This document shows, piece by piece, positions 1 to 8,978 of a stretch of DNA of 64,000 nt. Position 1 is the first letter of the stretch, and every line of letters starts with the position of its first letter. The notes beneath the pieces are model-generated. The model ran no database searches, was not told where the DNA came from, and saw only the letters and a program-made list of their open reading frames with translations. A program made the translations under genes and the position numbers. The stretch spans positions 620,001 to 684,000 of the forward strand of contig LARU01000002.1 of assembly GCA_001274695.2 (NCBI GenBank), written 5' to 3'. The DNA is from Azoarcus sp. PA01 (lineage in GTDB: Bacteria > Pseudomonadota > Gammaproteobacteria > Burkholderiales > Rhodocyclaceae).

Positions 1-1246
1 TCGGCTCGTCGGCCTTCTTCGGCTCCGCCTCGGGACTGCGGTCATTGCCGAGGTGGCGCTCCAGGTCGGCTTCGCGCAGGCGCCGCGACGAGCCATTGGC
101 CGTTTCCTCGACGATGATGTCCGGCTCGATGCCTTTCGCCTGAATCGAGCGGCCGCTCGGCGTGTAGTAACGGGCCGTCGTCAGCTTGATCGCGGTGTTG
201 CTGTTGAGCGGCAGGATCGTCTGGACCGAGCCCTTGCCGAACGTCTGCGTTCCCATCACGACCGCGCGGCGGTGGTCCTGCAATGCGCCAGCGACGATTT
301 CGGAAGCCGAGGCGGAGCCGGCATTAACGAGCACGACCATCGGGAGTGTGCGCGCGCCCTCCGGCAGATCCTTGAGGAAATCCTCACGGCTGCCGCGCAA
401 GTAGTCGTCCGCCCGCGCACGATATTCACGTTTCGCGTCATCGGTCCGCCCGTCCGTCGACACCACCAGCGCATCCGCCGGCAAGAACGCCGAAGCGACG
501 CCGACAGCACCATGCAGCAGGCCGCCCGGATCGTTGCGCAGGTCGAGCACCAGGCCTTTCATGTCGCCTTCCTTGGCGAGCTTCGCAAGGTGTTCGGCGA
601 CGGCTTGCGAGGTGTTTTCCTGGAACTGCGCGACGCGCAGGTAACCATAGCCCGGCTCGACCATCTTCGACTTGACGCTTTGCACCTTGATCACTTCGCG
701 CGTCAGCGTCACCACCACCGGGCGATCTTCGCCCTTGCGCACGATGGTCAGCGTGATGTCGGTCTTCGGCTTGCCGCGCATGCGCTTGACCGCGTCGCTG
801 AGCGTCATGCCCTTGACTGGGGTTTCGTCGAGCTTGACGATCAGGTCGCCGGCCTTGACGCCCGAGCGGAACGCGGGAGTGTCCTCGATCGGTGAAATGA
901 CCTTGACGAAGCCGTCTTCCATGCCCACTTCGATGCCCAGCCCGCCGAACTCGCCGTGGGTGCCGACCTGCAGCTCCTTGTACGCTTCGACGTCGAGGTA
1001 CGCGGAGTGAGGGTCGAGCCCGCTCAGCATGCCGCTGATCGCGTGGTTGATCAGTTTCTTGTCCTCGACCGGTTCGACGTAGCCTTGCTTGATCGCGTTG
1101 AACACGTCGGCAAATGCGCGCAGCTCCTCGACCGGCAGCGGGGCGGCTGAAACTTTGTCGGCACTGGCGGGGAAATTGAGACTGATCAGCACCCCGGCGA
1201 ACACGCCGGTCATGATCAAACCCGCTTTCTGAAGCTTGTTACGCAT
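1..1246 (-). CDS. ctpA: S41 family C-terminal processing peptidase (partial, 3' end outside window)
   Basis: Periplasmic serine protease of the tail-specific/CtpA family, which trims exported or envelope proteins. The N-terminus has a short membrane or signal segment (about residues 8-28). A PDZ domain follows near residues 95-175, with a GLGIEV-type carboxylate-binding loop. The S41 catalytic core carries the serine in GSASASEIVAGAL and the lysine about 25 residues later in TFGKGSVQT. The first 415 codons are present and the gene runs off the window start. It is the last gene of the minus-strand run gpmA-envC-ctpA, and this envC-ctpA pairing is common in proteobacteria. The ATG at 1246 is the first Met before the signal segment. 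Confidence 0.93.
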   Translation of the reverse strand, partial: MRNKLQKAGLIMTGVFAGVLISLNFPASADKVSAAPLPVEELRAFADVFNAIKQGYVEPVEDKKLINHAISGMLSGLDPHSAYLDVEAYKELQVGTHGEFGGLGIEVGMEDGFVKVISPIEDTPAFRSGVKAGDLIVKLDETPVKGMTLSDAVKRMRGKPKTDITLTIVRKGEDRPVVVTLTREVIKVQSVKSKMVEPGYGYLRVAQFQENTSQAVAEHLAKLAKEGDMKGLVLDLRNDPGGLLHGAVGVASAFLPADALVVSTDGRTDDAKREYRARADDYLRGSREDFLKDLPEGARTLPMVVLVNAGSASASEIVAGALQDHRRAVVMGTQTFGKGSVQTILPLNSNTAIKLTTARYYTPSGRSIQAKGIEPDIIVEETANGSSRRLREADLERHLGNDRSPEAEPKKADEP

Positions 1247-1288
1247 GACTACTCCATCGAGGAAAAAACGCCGGGAACCCCGGAAAAG

Positions 1289-2608
1289 CTAATTGAGCCG
1301 CACCCACTGCAGGGGATCGACCGGCTGTCCGCGGTAGCGGATCTCAAAGTATAAACCCGATTCGGAGGCGCCTCCGCTCGCCCCAACGCTGGCGATCGGA
1401 TCCCCCCCGGCAATCACGTCGCCGAGCTCCTTCAGCAAGGCGTCGTTGTTGCCGTATATCGACAGATAGTCACTGCCGTGATCGACGATGATGAGGTTGC
1501 CGTAGCCGCGCAGCCAGTCCGAGAACACGATCTCCCCCGCTGCCACTGCCCGCACCTCCGCACCGCCCGAGGCGCGTATGAAAACGCCTCGCCACGTCGT
1601 GCCACCTTCCGCCCTTGGAGCACCGAAACGTCCAACCAGTTCGCCACGGACCGGAAATCGCATCTTGCCGCGCAACTGCGCAAAGCTCACGCCCGTCGGA
1701 GTCGCCTCCGCGGCCTGCCGGACTTCGCCGACGACCGCTTCCGAGCGCGAGCGCGGCGTTGACCGTGCCGCGTCCGCCCGTTTTTCCGCTGCCGCCCTGG
1801 CCGCCGCGCGGGCCGCAGCTTCGCGCGCGGCGGCAGCGGCTGCGGCACGCGCGGCTTCCCGTTCGGCCGCCCGCCGGGCGAGGACTTCCACCAGGCGACC
1901 GAGCCGCTGCTGATCCTGGCGCAGCGTCTCCTCTTCCTTGCGCTGGCTGAGCAGCTGCCGGGAGATCCCTTCGAGGGCCTGCTTGCGCCTGGCCTGCATC
2001 GATTCGAGCGCGGCATGCTGGCTGCGCTGTTGCACTTCGAGCGCCACGAGCCGGTCGCGCCGGCCGGCAATCGACTCGCCGAGCTCGGCTTTCTGCCGCA
2101 GATCCCCGCGCAGCGACTCGATCAGCGCGAGGCGGGCCCTGCCGAGGTGTTCGAGATAATGAGCGTCGCGGGCGAACTGATTCGCGTCGCGGTTCGCCAG
2201 GAACGGTGCGACGCCGCCGCCCGCGCCATGGACATAGTGCCGGCGCAGCCACTCGCCCAGTTCGGTCTGCCGTCCCGCGATCCGGGCTTCCACTGCTTCC
2301 TGCTCGGCCTCGAGGATCGCCACCGATTTCTCGGTCGTCGCCCGCTCTGCGGCCAGGGCGTTCAGCTGTCGCCGCGCCTGCGAAACCGCCCGTTCCGCCG
2401 CGGCGAGTTCGCCGGCAGCGCCCGAGCGGGTTTCCTCGGTATCGGCAATCTCCTTGCGCAGATCCGCGATACGGCGTTTCACCTCTTCGAGGTCGGAACG
2501 CTTCTGCACGACTTCGGCCGGCTCGCCCGCCCACGCCGCAGGGGGGCCGAGCAGGAGCGCCACCGCCAGCGCAGGGACAACGGAGCGCAACCCGGGCAGG
2601 ACGATCAT
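1289..2608 (-). CDS. envC: EnvC-like murein hydrolase activator (coiled coil plus degenerate LytM/M23 domain)
   Basis: Periplasmic activator of septal N-acetylmuramyl-L-alanine amidases, 439 aa from the ATG at 2608. The start was chosen because it begins directly with a Sec signal peptide ending AAWA-G; the longer ORF upstream runs into gpmA. Residues about 30-290 form a long Ala/Arg/Glu-rich coiled coil. The last about 110 residues are a LytM fold. The metal ligands of active M23 enzymes look lost: GVFIRA replaces the HxxxD region and LYFEIR replaces LHFEIR. This is expected for an EnvC-type activator rather than an enzyme. It lies between gpmA and ctpA with short gaps. Confidence 0.9.
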   Translation of the reverse strand: MIVLPGLRSVVPALAVALLLGPPAAWAGEPAEVVQKRSDLEEVKRRIADLRKEIADTEETRSGAAGELAAAERAVSQARRQLNALAAERATTEKSVAILEAEQEAVEARIAGRQTELGEWLRRHYVHGAGGGVAPFLANRDANQFARDAHYLEHLGRARLALIESLRGDLRQKAELGESIAGRRDRLVALEVQQRSQHAALESMQARRKQALEGISRQLLSQRKEEETLRQDQQRLGRLVEVLARRAAEREAARAAAAAAAREAAARAAARAAAEKRADAARSTPRSRSEAVVGEVRQAAEATPTGVSFAQLRGKMRFPVRGELVGRFGAPRAEGGTTWRGVFIRASGGAEVRAVAAGEIVFSDWLRGYGNLIIVDHGSDYLSIYGNNDALLKELGDVIAGGDPIASVGASGGASESGLYFEIRYRGQPVDPLQWVRLN

Positions 2609-2621
2609 TCTCGGGCGGCTT

Positions 2622-3371
2622 TCAACCCTTCGCCTTGCCCTGCCCCGCCACCGCCGCCTCGGCCGCGCGGATCGTGTCGGCATCCGCGAGGTAGTAGCTC
2701 CTGATCGGGCGCAGGTTCGCGTCCAGCTCATAGACGAGCGGCTGAGCGGTCGGGATGTTGAGGCCGACGATCTCGCTGTCGGAGATGTTGTCGAGATACT
2801 TGATCAGCGCGCGCAGGCTGTTGCCGTGGGCCGCGATCAGGATGCGGCGACCGGCGAGGATATTCGGCACGATTACCGTCTCCCAGTACGGCACGAAGCG
2901 CGCAACGGTGTCCTTGAGGCATTCGGTGCGCGGAAATTGCGCGCGCGGCAGCGAAGCATAGCGCGGATCGCCGCTGGTGAGCCGTTCGTCGCCTTCCGGC
3001 AGCGGCGGCGGCGGCGTGTCATAGGAACGGCGCCAGACGAGCACCTGGTCGTCGCCGAATTTCGCCGCGGTCTCGGCCTTGTTGAGCCCCTGCAAGTCGC
3101 CGTAATGCCGCTCGTTCAGACGCCACGAATGCTCCACCGGCAGCCACAGCGAGTCGAGTTCCTCGAGGACGATGTTCAGCGTCTTGTTGGCACGCTTGAG
3201 CACCGACGTATAGGCCAGGTCGAAGGTGTAGCCTTCGCGTTGCAGCAGCTGGCCGGCAACCCGCGCCTCTTCGACGCCCTTCTCGGTGAGATCGACGTCG
3301 GTCCAGCCGGTAAAGCGGTTGTCCTTGTTCCAGGTAGACTCGCCATGGCGAAGCAGAACGATTTTGTACAT
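2622..3371 (-). CDS. gpmA: 2,3-bisphosphoglycerate-dependent phosphoglycerate mutase
   Basis: Interconverts 3- and 2-phosphoglycerate in glycolysis and gluconeogenesis; cytosolic. The protein is 249 aa, the usual GpmA length. It begins with the phosphohistidine motif [10 protein letters not shown] at residues 5-14, followed by [14 protein letters not shown]. The second catalytic His lies in [15 protein letters not shown]. The ATG at 3371 is preferred over an upstream in-frame Met because homologues start at [10 protein letters not shown]. It heads a minus-strand run with envC and ctpA and is divergent from the ArsR gene. Confidence 0.96.
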   Translation of the reverse strand: MYKIVLLRHGESTWNKDNRFTGWTDVDLTEKGVEEARVAGQLLQREGYTFDLAYTSVLKRANKTLNIVLEELDSLWLPVEHSWRLNERHYGDLQGLNKAETAAKFGDDQVLVWRRSYDTPPPPLPEGDERLTSGDPRYASLPRAQFPRTECLKDTVARFVPYWETVIVPNILAGRRILIAAHGNSLRALIKYLDNISDSEIVGLNIPTAQPLVYELDANLRPIRSYYLADADTIRAAEAAVAGQGKAKG

Positions 3372-3489
3372 GAACGCTCGGGAAAAAGTGGTTGAAATTG
3401 TGAAGCTGACATCGGACGACGGAACGAGACCGGAGCGCCCGGCGCAACACAAAGACACCGGACTCGCCCTTAATCGAGCCGCGGTATTT

Positions 3490-3495
3490 TATACT
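3490..3495 (+). promoter_or_regulatory. candidate -10 element upstream of the ArsR-family gene
   Basis: TATACT matches the sigma-70 -10 consensus at five of six positions and sits 30 bases before the GTG start at 3525. I find no convincing -35 at 16-18 bp spacing, so this is a weak call in the gpmA/arsR divergent region. Confidence 0.35.
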
Positions 3496-3524
3496 AGTCG
3501 TCTGATCTGCACTTCACGCCCACC

Positions 3525-3854
3525 GTGGACAACAACGCCATCATCGACCTGATCGACAAGCACGAACACATCGAGACTGCCGCTCGTGCGCTCAAGGCGA
3601 TTGCACACCCGCTGCGGCTGAAGATCCTGTGCGTGCTCGGCGAGAGCGAAATCTGCGTCCAGGAAATCGTCGAGGCGGTCGGCACGTCGCAGAGCAACAT
3701 CTCCCAGCATCTCGCGATCCTCCGGGACAAGGGAGTGCTGCAAACCCGCAAGGATGCCAATCGCGTCTATTACCGAGTCTGCGACCAGCGGACGCTGCAG
3801 CTGATCGTGCTGATGCGCGAAGTGTTCTGCGGCGTCGCCCGCGACAGGATGTGA
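3525..3854 (+). CDS. ArsR/SmtB-family winged-helix transcriptional regulator
   Basis: DNA-binding repressor of 109 aa with a GTG start. The HTH core covers about residues 25-90: HPLRLKILCVLGE, then VQEIVEAVGTSQSNISQHLAIL, then a wing KDANRVYYRV. Cysteines occur in ILCVLGE, EICVQE, RVCDQ and VFCGVA. None forms the classical CxC metal site of ArsR or SmtB, so a redox or sulfur-type signal is possible but only inferred. The next gene is a membrane-anchored rhodanese followed by a glutaredoxin, a context that fits thiol or sulfur sensing. No operator was recognised. Confidence 0.85.
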   Translation: MDNNAIIDLIDKHEHIETAARALKAIAHPLRLKILCVLGESEICVQEIVEAVGTSQSNISQHLAILRDKGVLQTRKDANRVYYRVCDQRTLQLIVLMREVFCGVARDRM

Positions 3855-3948
3855 GCCGGCAGTCCGCGGCTGGCGTCCCGGCTGCCATCTCGATTGTCAT
3901 CCCAATTGTCACCCTTCGCATCGAACCCTTAGAACGGAGCAAGATTTC

Positions 3949-4365
3949 GTGGAATTCCTCCAGCAAAACTGGTACTGGGCTGCGCTCGCGGTAGCAAGCG
4001 GCAGCTGGCTGCTGTTCGACTTCGCGCGCGCGCAAGGCGACAAGAGCCAGGTATCTCCGATCGAGGCGACCCTGCTGATCAACCGCGAAGAGGCGATCGT
4101 CATCGACATTCGCGACCAGGCCGAATACGCCCGCGGTCATATCCCGAACGCGCGGCACGTTCCGCAGGGCGACCTCGAACGGCGCAGCGCGGAGCTCGCG
4201 AAGTTCAAGGATCGCCCGCTAATCGTTTATTGTTTCACCGGTGCTCGCTCGGCGGCGGCGATCGCGACGCTGAGGAAAGCGGGATTCGAGAAACTCTTCA
4301 ACCTGCGGGGCGGCCTCGTCGAATGGGAAAAAGCCGGACAGCCGGTCAGCCGCAAGAGGAAATGA
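3949..4365 (+). CDS. membrane-anchored rhodanese-like domain protein
   Basis: Single-domain sulfurtransferase-like protein of 138 aa with a GTG start. An N-terminal hydrophobic segment (about residues 8-27) should anchor it in the inner membrane. The rhodanese domain spans about residues 38-132. It contains DIRDQAEYARGHIPNARHVP and the active-site loop CFTGAR with the catalytic Cys near residue 92, and ends FNLRGGLVEWEKAG. The gene order rhodanese-grxC-secB is also seen in Pseudomonas. Its stop at 4365 is only two bases before the grxC start. Confidence 0.9.
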   Translation: MEFLQQNWYWAALAVASGSWLLFDFARAQGDKSQVSPIEATLLINREEAIVIDIRDQAEYARGHIPNARHVPQGDLERRSAELAKFKDRPLIVYCFTGARSAAAIATLRKAGFEKLFNLRGGLVEWEKAGQPVSRKRK

Positions 4366-4367
4366 AC

Positions 4368-4628
4368 ATGGCAAAAATCAGAATGTATGCCACGAACGTG
4401 TGCCCTTACTGCGTGCGTGCGGAACAGCTCCTCAAGCGCAAAGGCGTGACCGACATCGAGAAGATCCGCGTCGACCAGGATCCGGCGCTGCGCGACGAGA
4501 TGATCAAGCTGACCGGGCGCCGGACGGTGCCGCAGATCTTCATCGGCGACCAGCATGTCGGCGGCTGCGACGACCTGTTCGATCTCGACCACGCCGGCAA
4601 GCTCGACCCGCTGCTGGCCGCGCCCTGA
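4368..4628 (+). CDS. grxC: glutaredoxin 3
   Basis: Glutathione-dependent dithiol oxidoreductase of 86 aa. The redox motif CPYC lies at residues 11-14, followed by RAEQLLKRKG. The cis-Pro motif is TVPQIFIGDQHVGGCDD, typical of class I glutaredoxins. I chose the ATG at 4368 over the one at 4362 because the AAGAGGA ribosome-binding site at about 4353-4359 is then 8 bases away rather than 2. It follows the rhodanese gene immediately and precedes secB, so it is probably co-transcribed with both. Confidence 0.94.
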   Translation: MAKIRMYATNVCPYCVRAEQLLKRKGVTDIEKIRVDQDPALRDEMIKLTGRRTVPQIFIGDQHVGGCDDLFDLDHAGKLDPLLAAP

Positions 4629-4736
4629 ACATCCTGATCCGGGCGCGACGCCGCGTTGAGGCGCGCGCCGCCGCGAGCCGGGTCACTTCGCATCCTCCCC
4701 ATTCACCCGATCCACTTCCTTTTTCCAGGCCTTTCC

Positions 4737-5213
4737 ATGACCGAAAACGCACAAGCCGCACAACCCGTCTTCTCGATCGAAAAACTCTACGTCAAGGATC
4801 TCTCGCTCGAAGTGCCCAACGCGCCGAAGATTTTCCTCGAGCGCGAGAACCCGCAGATCAACGTGCAACTGCGCACCGAGGCCAGCAACGTCGATGAAGG
4901 TGTTTTCGAAGTCACGCTGACGGTGACCGTATCGTCGAAACTGGCGGAAGACCGGACAGTGTTTCTCGTCGAAGTTGCGCAGGCGGGCATTTTCCAGATC
5001 CGCAACATTCCGGAAGGCGATCTCGAAGCGGTGATGATGATCGGCTGCCCCAACATCCTTTTCCCGTATGCGCGCGAGTCGGTGTCGGATGCGATCACCC
5101 GTGCCGGTTTCCAGCCGGTAGTGCTTGCGCCGGTGAACTTCGAATCGCTGTACCAGGCCCAGCAACAGCAGGGCGCGGCAGCCGCGCAGGCTGGCGAACT
5201 GCCGATCCAGTGA
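4737..5213 (+). CDS. secB: protein-export chaperone SecB
   Basis: Cytosolic tetrameric chaperone that keeps preproteins unfolded and delivers them to SecA; 158 aa, the usual size. Diagnostic stretches include FSIEKLYVKDLSLEVPNAP, the SecA-contact region around EVTLTVTV, and CPNILFPYARE near residues 103-113. The C-terminus is a variable Gln/Ala-rich tail (YQAQQQQGAAAAQ). The ATG at 4737 is the only reasonable start. The stop overlaps or abuts the SH3 protein gene, indicating coupling. Confidence 0.96.
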   Translation: MTENAQAAQPVFSIEKLYVKDLSLEVPNAPKIFLERENPQINVQLRTEASNVDEGVFEVTLTVTVSSKLAEDRTVFLVEVAQAGIFQIRNIPEGDLEAVMMIGCPNILFPYARESVSDAITRAGFQPVVLAPVNFESLYQAQQQQGAAAAQAGELPIQ

Positions 5214-5218
5214 GACGA

Positions 5219-5668
5219 ATGCACCCGAACCTCCGCTTCTCGCTGTCCCTCGCCGCCGCGCTGGCCCTGCCGGTCGGCGCCGCCGAGGCGATCGAATTCC
5301 GTTCGGTCGGCGAACCCGCCGTGCTCTTCGACGCGCCTTCCGAGAAAGGCAAGCGCCTGTACATCGTCGCGCCGGGCACTCCGGTCGAAGTCGTCGTGAC
5401 CCTCGACAAGTGGGTCAAGGTGCGCGATGCGGGCGGAGCGCTGACGTGGATCGAACGGCGGGCGTTGTCGGAAAAGCGCACCGTGATGGTCTCCGTGCCG
5501 CGGGTCGTGGTGCGCCAGCGGGCCGCGGACGATGCGCCGGCGGCGTTCGAGACCGTCAAGGATGCGGTCCTCGAATTCGTCGCGCAATCGGGCGATGGCT
5601 GGATCCAGGTCCGCCACAAGGACGGCACGCAGGGCCACCTCAAGATCAGCGAGGTGTGGGGGCTTTGA
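5219..5668 (+). CDS. SH3-domain protein, probably exported
   Basis: Protein of 149 aa with an N-terminal signal peptide (FSLSLAAALALPVGAAEA, about residues 6-23). Two bacterial SH3-like repeats follow: one around residues 28-80 with VGEPAVLFDAPSEKGKRLYIV, the other around 85-148 ending GWIQVRHKDGTQGHLKISEVWGL. The likely role is periplasmic binding or sensing, with no catalytic residues visible. A GTG at 5210 would add three residues; I prefer the ATG at 5219 because GTG lies inside the secB stop region without a ribosome-binding site. The stop overlaps the gpsA start (TTGA). Confidence 0.82.
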   Translation: MHPNLRFSLSLAAALALPVGAAEAIEFRSVGEPAVLFDAPSEKGKRLYIVAPGTPVEVVVTLDKWVKVRDAGGALTWIERRALSEKRTVMVSVPRVVVRQRAADDAPAAFETVKDAVLEFVAQSGDGWIQVRHKDGTQGHLKISEVWGL

Positions 5669-6660
5669 CGCGGACGCGCATCGCCGTGTTCGGCGCCGGT
5701 GCCTGGGGCACCGCGTTGGCGCTCGCATTCAGCCCGCGCCACGACGTCATCCTGTGGGGCCGCAACGCAGGCCACATCGACACGCTCGCGACGACGCGGC
5801 ACAACGAGCGTTACCTGCCTGGGGTGCCCCTTCCCGAAGAACTGGCCCTGACGGCCGACTTCGCCGCGGCCGCCCGCGCCGCCGACCTGCACCTCGTCGT
5901 CACGCCGCTCGCCGGGCTTCGCGCCGCGGTCGGCGAACTCAGCACGCTGCAGCCCGGCACGCCGTTGATCTGGGCATGCAAAGGTCTCGAATCGGGGAGC
6001 GGCAAGCTGCCGCATGAAATCGTCGCCGAAGAACTCGGGCCCGCAGCCCGGTGCGGCGTATTGACCGGCCCCAGTTTCGCCGCCGAAGTCGCTCGCGGAA
6101 TGCCGACTGCGGTGACGCTGGCCGCGGCCGACCCGGCTTTCGCCAGTCGCTGGGTTCCTGTGCTGCACCAGCCGCGGCTGCGCATTTACGCGAACTCCGA
6201 CCTCGTCGGCGCCGAGATCGGCGGTGCGGTCAAGAACGTGCTCGCGATCGCCGCAGGTGTGTCCGATGGCATGGGGTTCGGCCTCAACGCGCGCGCGGCG
6301 CTGATCACCCGCGGATTGGCTGAAATCGCGCGGCTCGCCGAAGCCCTCGGCGGACGCCCCGAGACCCTGATGGGCCTCGCCGGCATGGGGGACCTGATCC
6401 TGACCTGCACCGGCGACCTGTCGCGCAACCGGCGCGTCGGGCTCGCACTCGCCCAGGGCAAGACCCTCGCCGAGATCCTCGGCGAACTCGGCCATGTCGC
6501 CGAAGGCGTGTCCACCGCGCGCGAAGTCGTCAAGCTCGCTGCCCGCCACGGCGTCCAGATGCCGCTGTGCGAAGCCGTCGACACGCTGCTCCACGATGCG
6601 CGACTCGGCCCGCGCGAAGTCGTCGAGCAACTGCTGTCGCGCGAGCCACGGCACGAGTGA
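5665..6660 (+). CDS. gpsA: NAD(P)H-dependent glycerol-3-phosphate dehydrogenase
   Basis: Reduces dihydroxyacetone phosphate to sn-glycerol-3-phosphate for phospholipid synthesis. The 331-aa protein starts at a TTG that overlaps the previous stop by four bases (TTGA), implying translational coupling. The Rossmann motif is at residues 6-14 (VFGAGAWGT). ACKGLE, GPSFAAEVARGMPTA and the substrate-binding/catalytic Lys region AEIGGAVKNVLAIAAG follow in family order. No ATG lies near the N-terminus, so the TTG start is well supported by the Rossmann strand. Confidence 0.94.
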   Translation: MTRTRIAVFGAGAWGTALALAFSPRHDVILWGRNAGHIDTLATTRHNERYLPGVPLPEELALTADFAAAARAADLHLVVTPLAGLRAAVGELSTLQPGTPLIWACKGLESGSGKLPHEIVAEELGPAARCGVLTGPSFAAEVARGMPTAVTLAAADPAFASRWVPVLHQPRLRIYANSDLVGAEIGGAVKNVLAIAAGVSDGMGFGLNARAALITRGLAEIARLAEALGGRPETLMGLAGMGDLILTCTGDLSRNRRVGLALAQGKTLAEILGELGHVAEGVSTAREVVKLAARHGVQMPLCEAVDTLLHDARLGPREVVEQLLSREPRHE

Positions 6661-6732
6661 CGCGTTCCCCCGCGTTTGCGCCGGTTGCGGCAGCACCGCG
6701 CCGCTTTGCTCCGCTCCCGTCGTCGCATCCCG

Positions 6733-6750
6733 CCGGGCAGAGGTGCCCGG
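6733..6750. terminator. possible bidirectional hairpin between gpsA and trmL
   Basis: Perfect 7-bp inverted repeat CCGGGCA / TGCCCGG with a 4-base GAGG loop between convergent genes. It lacks a T-run, so it could at most act as a weak or Rho-assisted terminator. Confidence 0.3.
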
Positions 6751-6752
6751 GC

Positions 6753-7217
6753 TCACGTCGCGCCGGCAAATCCCAGTTGGCGCCACGCCTCGAAAACGAC
6801 GACCGCGACGGCGTTCGACAGATTCACGCTGCGGTTGGCCGGACACATCGGGATGCGCAGCGTCTGCATGTCCGGTACTGAATCGAGAACTTCGGCCGGC
6901 AGCCCGCTGGTTTCGCGTCCGAAAAGCAGTACATCGTCGGTACGGTAGTCGACCAGGTCGTAGCGGATCCGACCCCTGGTGCTCAGCGCGAACATGCGGC
7001 GCCCGGCGAGTGCGGACAGGCACGCGTTCCAGTCATCATGGACGGTGACCGTCGTCAGGTCGTGGTAATCGAGGCCGGCGCGCGCGAGTTGCCGGTCGGA
7101 GAGATCGAAGCCGAGCGGGCGCACGAGATGCAGCCGCGCGCCGGTGTTGGCCGCGAGCCGGATCGTGTTGCCGGTGTTCGGCGGGATTTCGGGCTGGAAG
7201 AGAACGATATCGGGCAT
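6753..7217 (-). CDS. trmL: tRNA (cytidine/uridine(34)-2'-O)-methyltransferase, SPOUT family
   Basis: SAM-dependent methyltransferase that modifies the wobble base of tRNA-Leu; 154 aa. SPOUT motifs are present: PEIPPNTGNTIRLAANTG near residues 10-26, LLFGRETSGLP near 97-107, and the trefoil knot region RIPMCPANRSVNLSNAVAVV near 120-140. It faces gpsA and lies just downstream of comF on the same strand with a one-base gap. A trmL homologue also neighbours secB in Pseudomonas. Confidence 0.93.
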   Translation of the reverse strand: MPDIVLFQPEIPPNTGNTIRLAANTGARLHLVRPLGFDLSDRQLARAGLDYHDLTTVTVHDDWNACLSALAGRRMFALSTRGRIRYDLVDYRTDDVLLFGRETSGLPAEVLDSVPDMQTLRIPMCPANRSVNLSNAVAVVVFEAWRQLGFAGAT

Positions 7218-7218
7218 G

Positions 7219-7941
7219 TCACTCGGGGGAAGGTGTGCGGGCGACGACGAGGTTTTCGACGCGTGCGGCGCCGTGCATCTTGAGCGTGCGGGCGAGCTCG
7301 TCGAGCGTCGCGCCAGTCGTCATGACGTCATCGACGACGATCACCGTGCGGCCGGCAAACGATGCCTCACAACGGAACGCGCCCCGCATATTGACGCTTC
7401 GCTCCTTCCACGGCAAGGACACCTGCGGCGCGGTGTTCAGCGCCCGCCCGACCGCCGCGAGCTCGAGCGGCAAGCCCCACGCGCGTCCGAGCGGACGGGC
7501 GATCTCGACGGCCTGGTTGAAGCCGCGCTGGCGCAGGCGACTCACATGCAGCGGCATCGGCAGCAGGACCGCAGCCGGCCGGGGCGGGCCGAGCGGCAAC
7601 AGCGCTTCGGCGAAAAAATTCGCCAACGCCAGGCGGTGGCGGTATTTGAGCCCCTGCACGATCCGGTCGACGGGAAAAGCGTAAGCAAACGCGGCGCGGC
7701 TCGCATCGAACGCCGGCGGATTGCGCAGGCAGCGCCCGCACGTCGCACCGTCGCCAGTCGGAACCGCACATACCGGGCAGGACGCCGGCTGGCGCGGCAG
7801 ATCGTTCCGGCAGGCGCTGCACAGCGCGGCTGCGCCCGACATCGAACCGCACACGAAGCAGTCCTGCGGCATCAGCAGGTCCGCGATCCGGCGCACCCGA
7901 AGGCGCACCCCCTTGAGCAGGTTTGACAAGATTTCCGCCAA
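7219..7941 (-). CDS. comF: ComF family phosphoribosyltransferase-like protein
   Basis: Protein of 240 aa. An N-terminal zinc-ribbon region has CxxC pairs (CFVCG, CSACR, CPVC, CGRC at about residues 28-75). The C-terminal type I phosphoribosyltransferase fold has the PRPP motif VIVVDDVMTTGAT near residues 205-217. The family includes DNA-uptake factor ComFC and YhgH/GntX; the exact substrate is unknown. It is divergent from bioB, a neighbourhood that recurs in proteobacteria. Confidence 0.88.
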   Translation of the reverse strand: MAEILSNLLKGVRLRVRRIADLLMPQDCFVCGSMSGAAALCSACRNDLPRQPASCPVCAVPTGDGATCGRCLRNPPAFDASRAAFAYAFPVDRIVQGLKYRHRLALANFFAEALLPLGPPRPAAVLLPMPLHVSRLRQRGFNQAVEIARPLGRAWGLPLELAAVGRALNTAPQVSLPWKERSVNMRGAFRCEASFAGRTVIVVDDVMTTGATLDELARTLKMHGAARVENLVVARTPSPE

Positions 7942-7986
7942 TGAAGGAACATGCGAGGCTTCGCATTACATCCCGGAACCGCTTTC

Positions 7987-8973
7987 ATGACAATGACTTC
8001 AGCGCCCGCTGCCGAACGCCAGGCCGACCCGGCCGTACCCCGCGCCCCGTGGACCGTGGCCGAAGCCGTCGAGCTGTTCGAACAGCCTTTCATGGACCTG
8101 CTCTTTCGCGCGCAGCAGGTGCACCGCGCGCATTTCGACGCGAACGCGGTGCAACGCTCGACGCTGCTGTCGATCAAGACCGGCGGCTGCTCGGAAGACT
8201 GCGGCTACTGCTCGCAATCGACGCGCCACAAGACCGGCCTGGACCGTGAACAGCTGCTGAAAGTGGCCGAAGTCGTCGAGCATGCGAAAGCGGCGAAAGC
8301 GAAGGGCGCGTCGCGCTTCTGCATGGGTGCGGCGTGGCGCGGGCCCAAGGACAAGGACATGGAGACGGTGCTGGCGATGGTGCGCGAAGTCAAGGCGCTC
8401 GGCCTCGAGACCTGCGTGACGCTCGGCATGCTCAAAGGCGACCAGGCGCTGCAGCTCAAGGAAGCCGGCCTTGACTACTACAACCACAACCTCGACACCG
8501 CGCCGGAGTTCTACGGCCAGGTCATCACGACGCACACTCTGGCCGACCGCCTCGACACACTCGAACAGGTGCGCGGCGCAGGCATCAACGTCTGTTCCGG
8601 CGGCATCGTCGGCATGGGTGAAGGGCGGCGCAGCCGGGCCGGCCTGCTGGTGCAGCTCGCGAACATGGCCTCGCCACCCGAATCGGTGCCGATCAACAAT
8701 CTCGTGCCGGTGCCCGGCACGCCGCTCGAAAACGTCGACAAGATCGATCCGTTCGAATTCGTCCGCACGATCGCCGCCGCGCGCATCATGATGCCGACGA
8801 GCTTCGTGCGCCTGTCGGCCGGGCGCGAGCAGATGAGCGACGAGCTGCAGGCGCTGTGCTTCATGGCCGGCGCGAACTCGATCTTCTACGGCGACCGCCT
8901 GCTGACGACCGACAATCCGGACACCGACCGCGACGAGGCGCTGTTCGCGCGTCTCGGCCTGCGTCCCGTCTGA
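7987..8973 (+). CDS. bioB: biotin synthase
   Basis: Radical-SAM enzyme that inserts sulfur into dethiobiotin in the final step of biotin synthesis. The 328-aa protein carries the radical-SAM cluster motif C-x3-C-x2-C in [13 protein letters not shown] (about residues 63-75). The second cluster ligands appear in FCMGAAWR and CVTLGM, with an Arg in [10 protein letters not shown]. An earlier in-frame Met at 7951 would add 12 residues and overlap the comF promoter region; the ATG at 7987 fits family N-termini better. bioC follows after five bases. Confidence 0.96.
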   Translation: MTMTSAPAAERQADPAVPRAPWTVAEAVELFEQPFMDLLFRAQQVHRAHFDANAVQRSTLLSIKTGGCSEDCGYCSQSTRHKTGLDREQLLKVAEVVEHAKAAKAKGASRFCMGAAWRGPKDKDMETVLAMVREVKALGLETCVTLGMLKGDQALQLKEAGLDYYNHNLDTAPEFYGQVITTHTLADRLDTLEQVRGAGINVCSGGIVGMGEGRRSRAGLLVQLANMASPPESVPINNLVPVPGTPLENVDKIDPFEFVRTIAAARIMMPTSFVRLSAGREQMSDELQALCFMAGANSIFYGDRLLTTDNPDTDRDEALFARLGLRPV

Positions 8974-8978
8974 GCCGG

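Noticed and set aside
1289..2608. EnvC as an active M23 endopeptidase
   Set aside because: The expected zinc-ligand His and Asp residues of LytM enzymes are replaced in the C-terminal domain.
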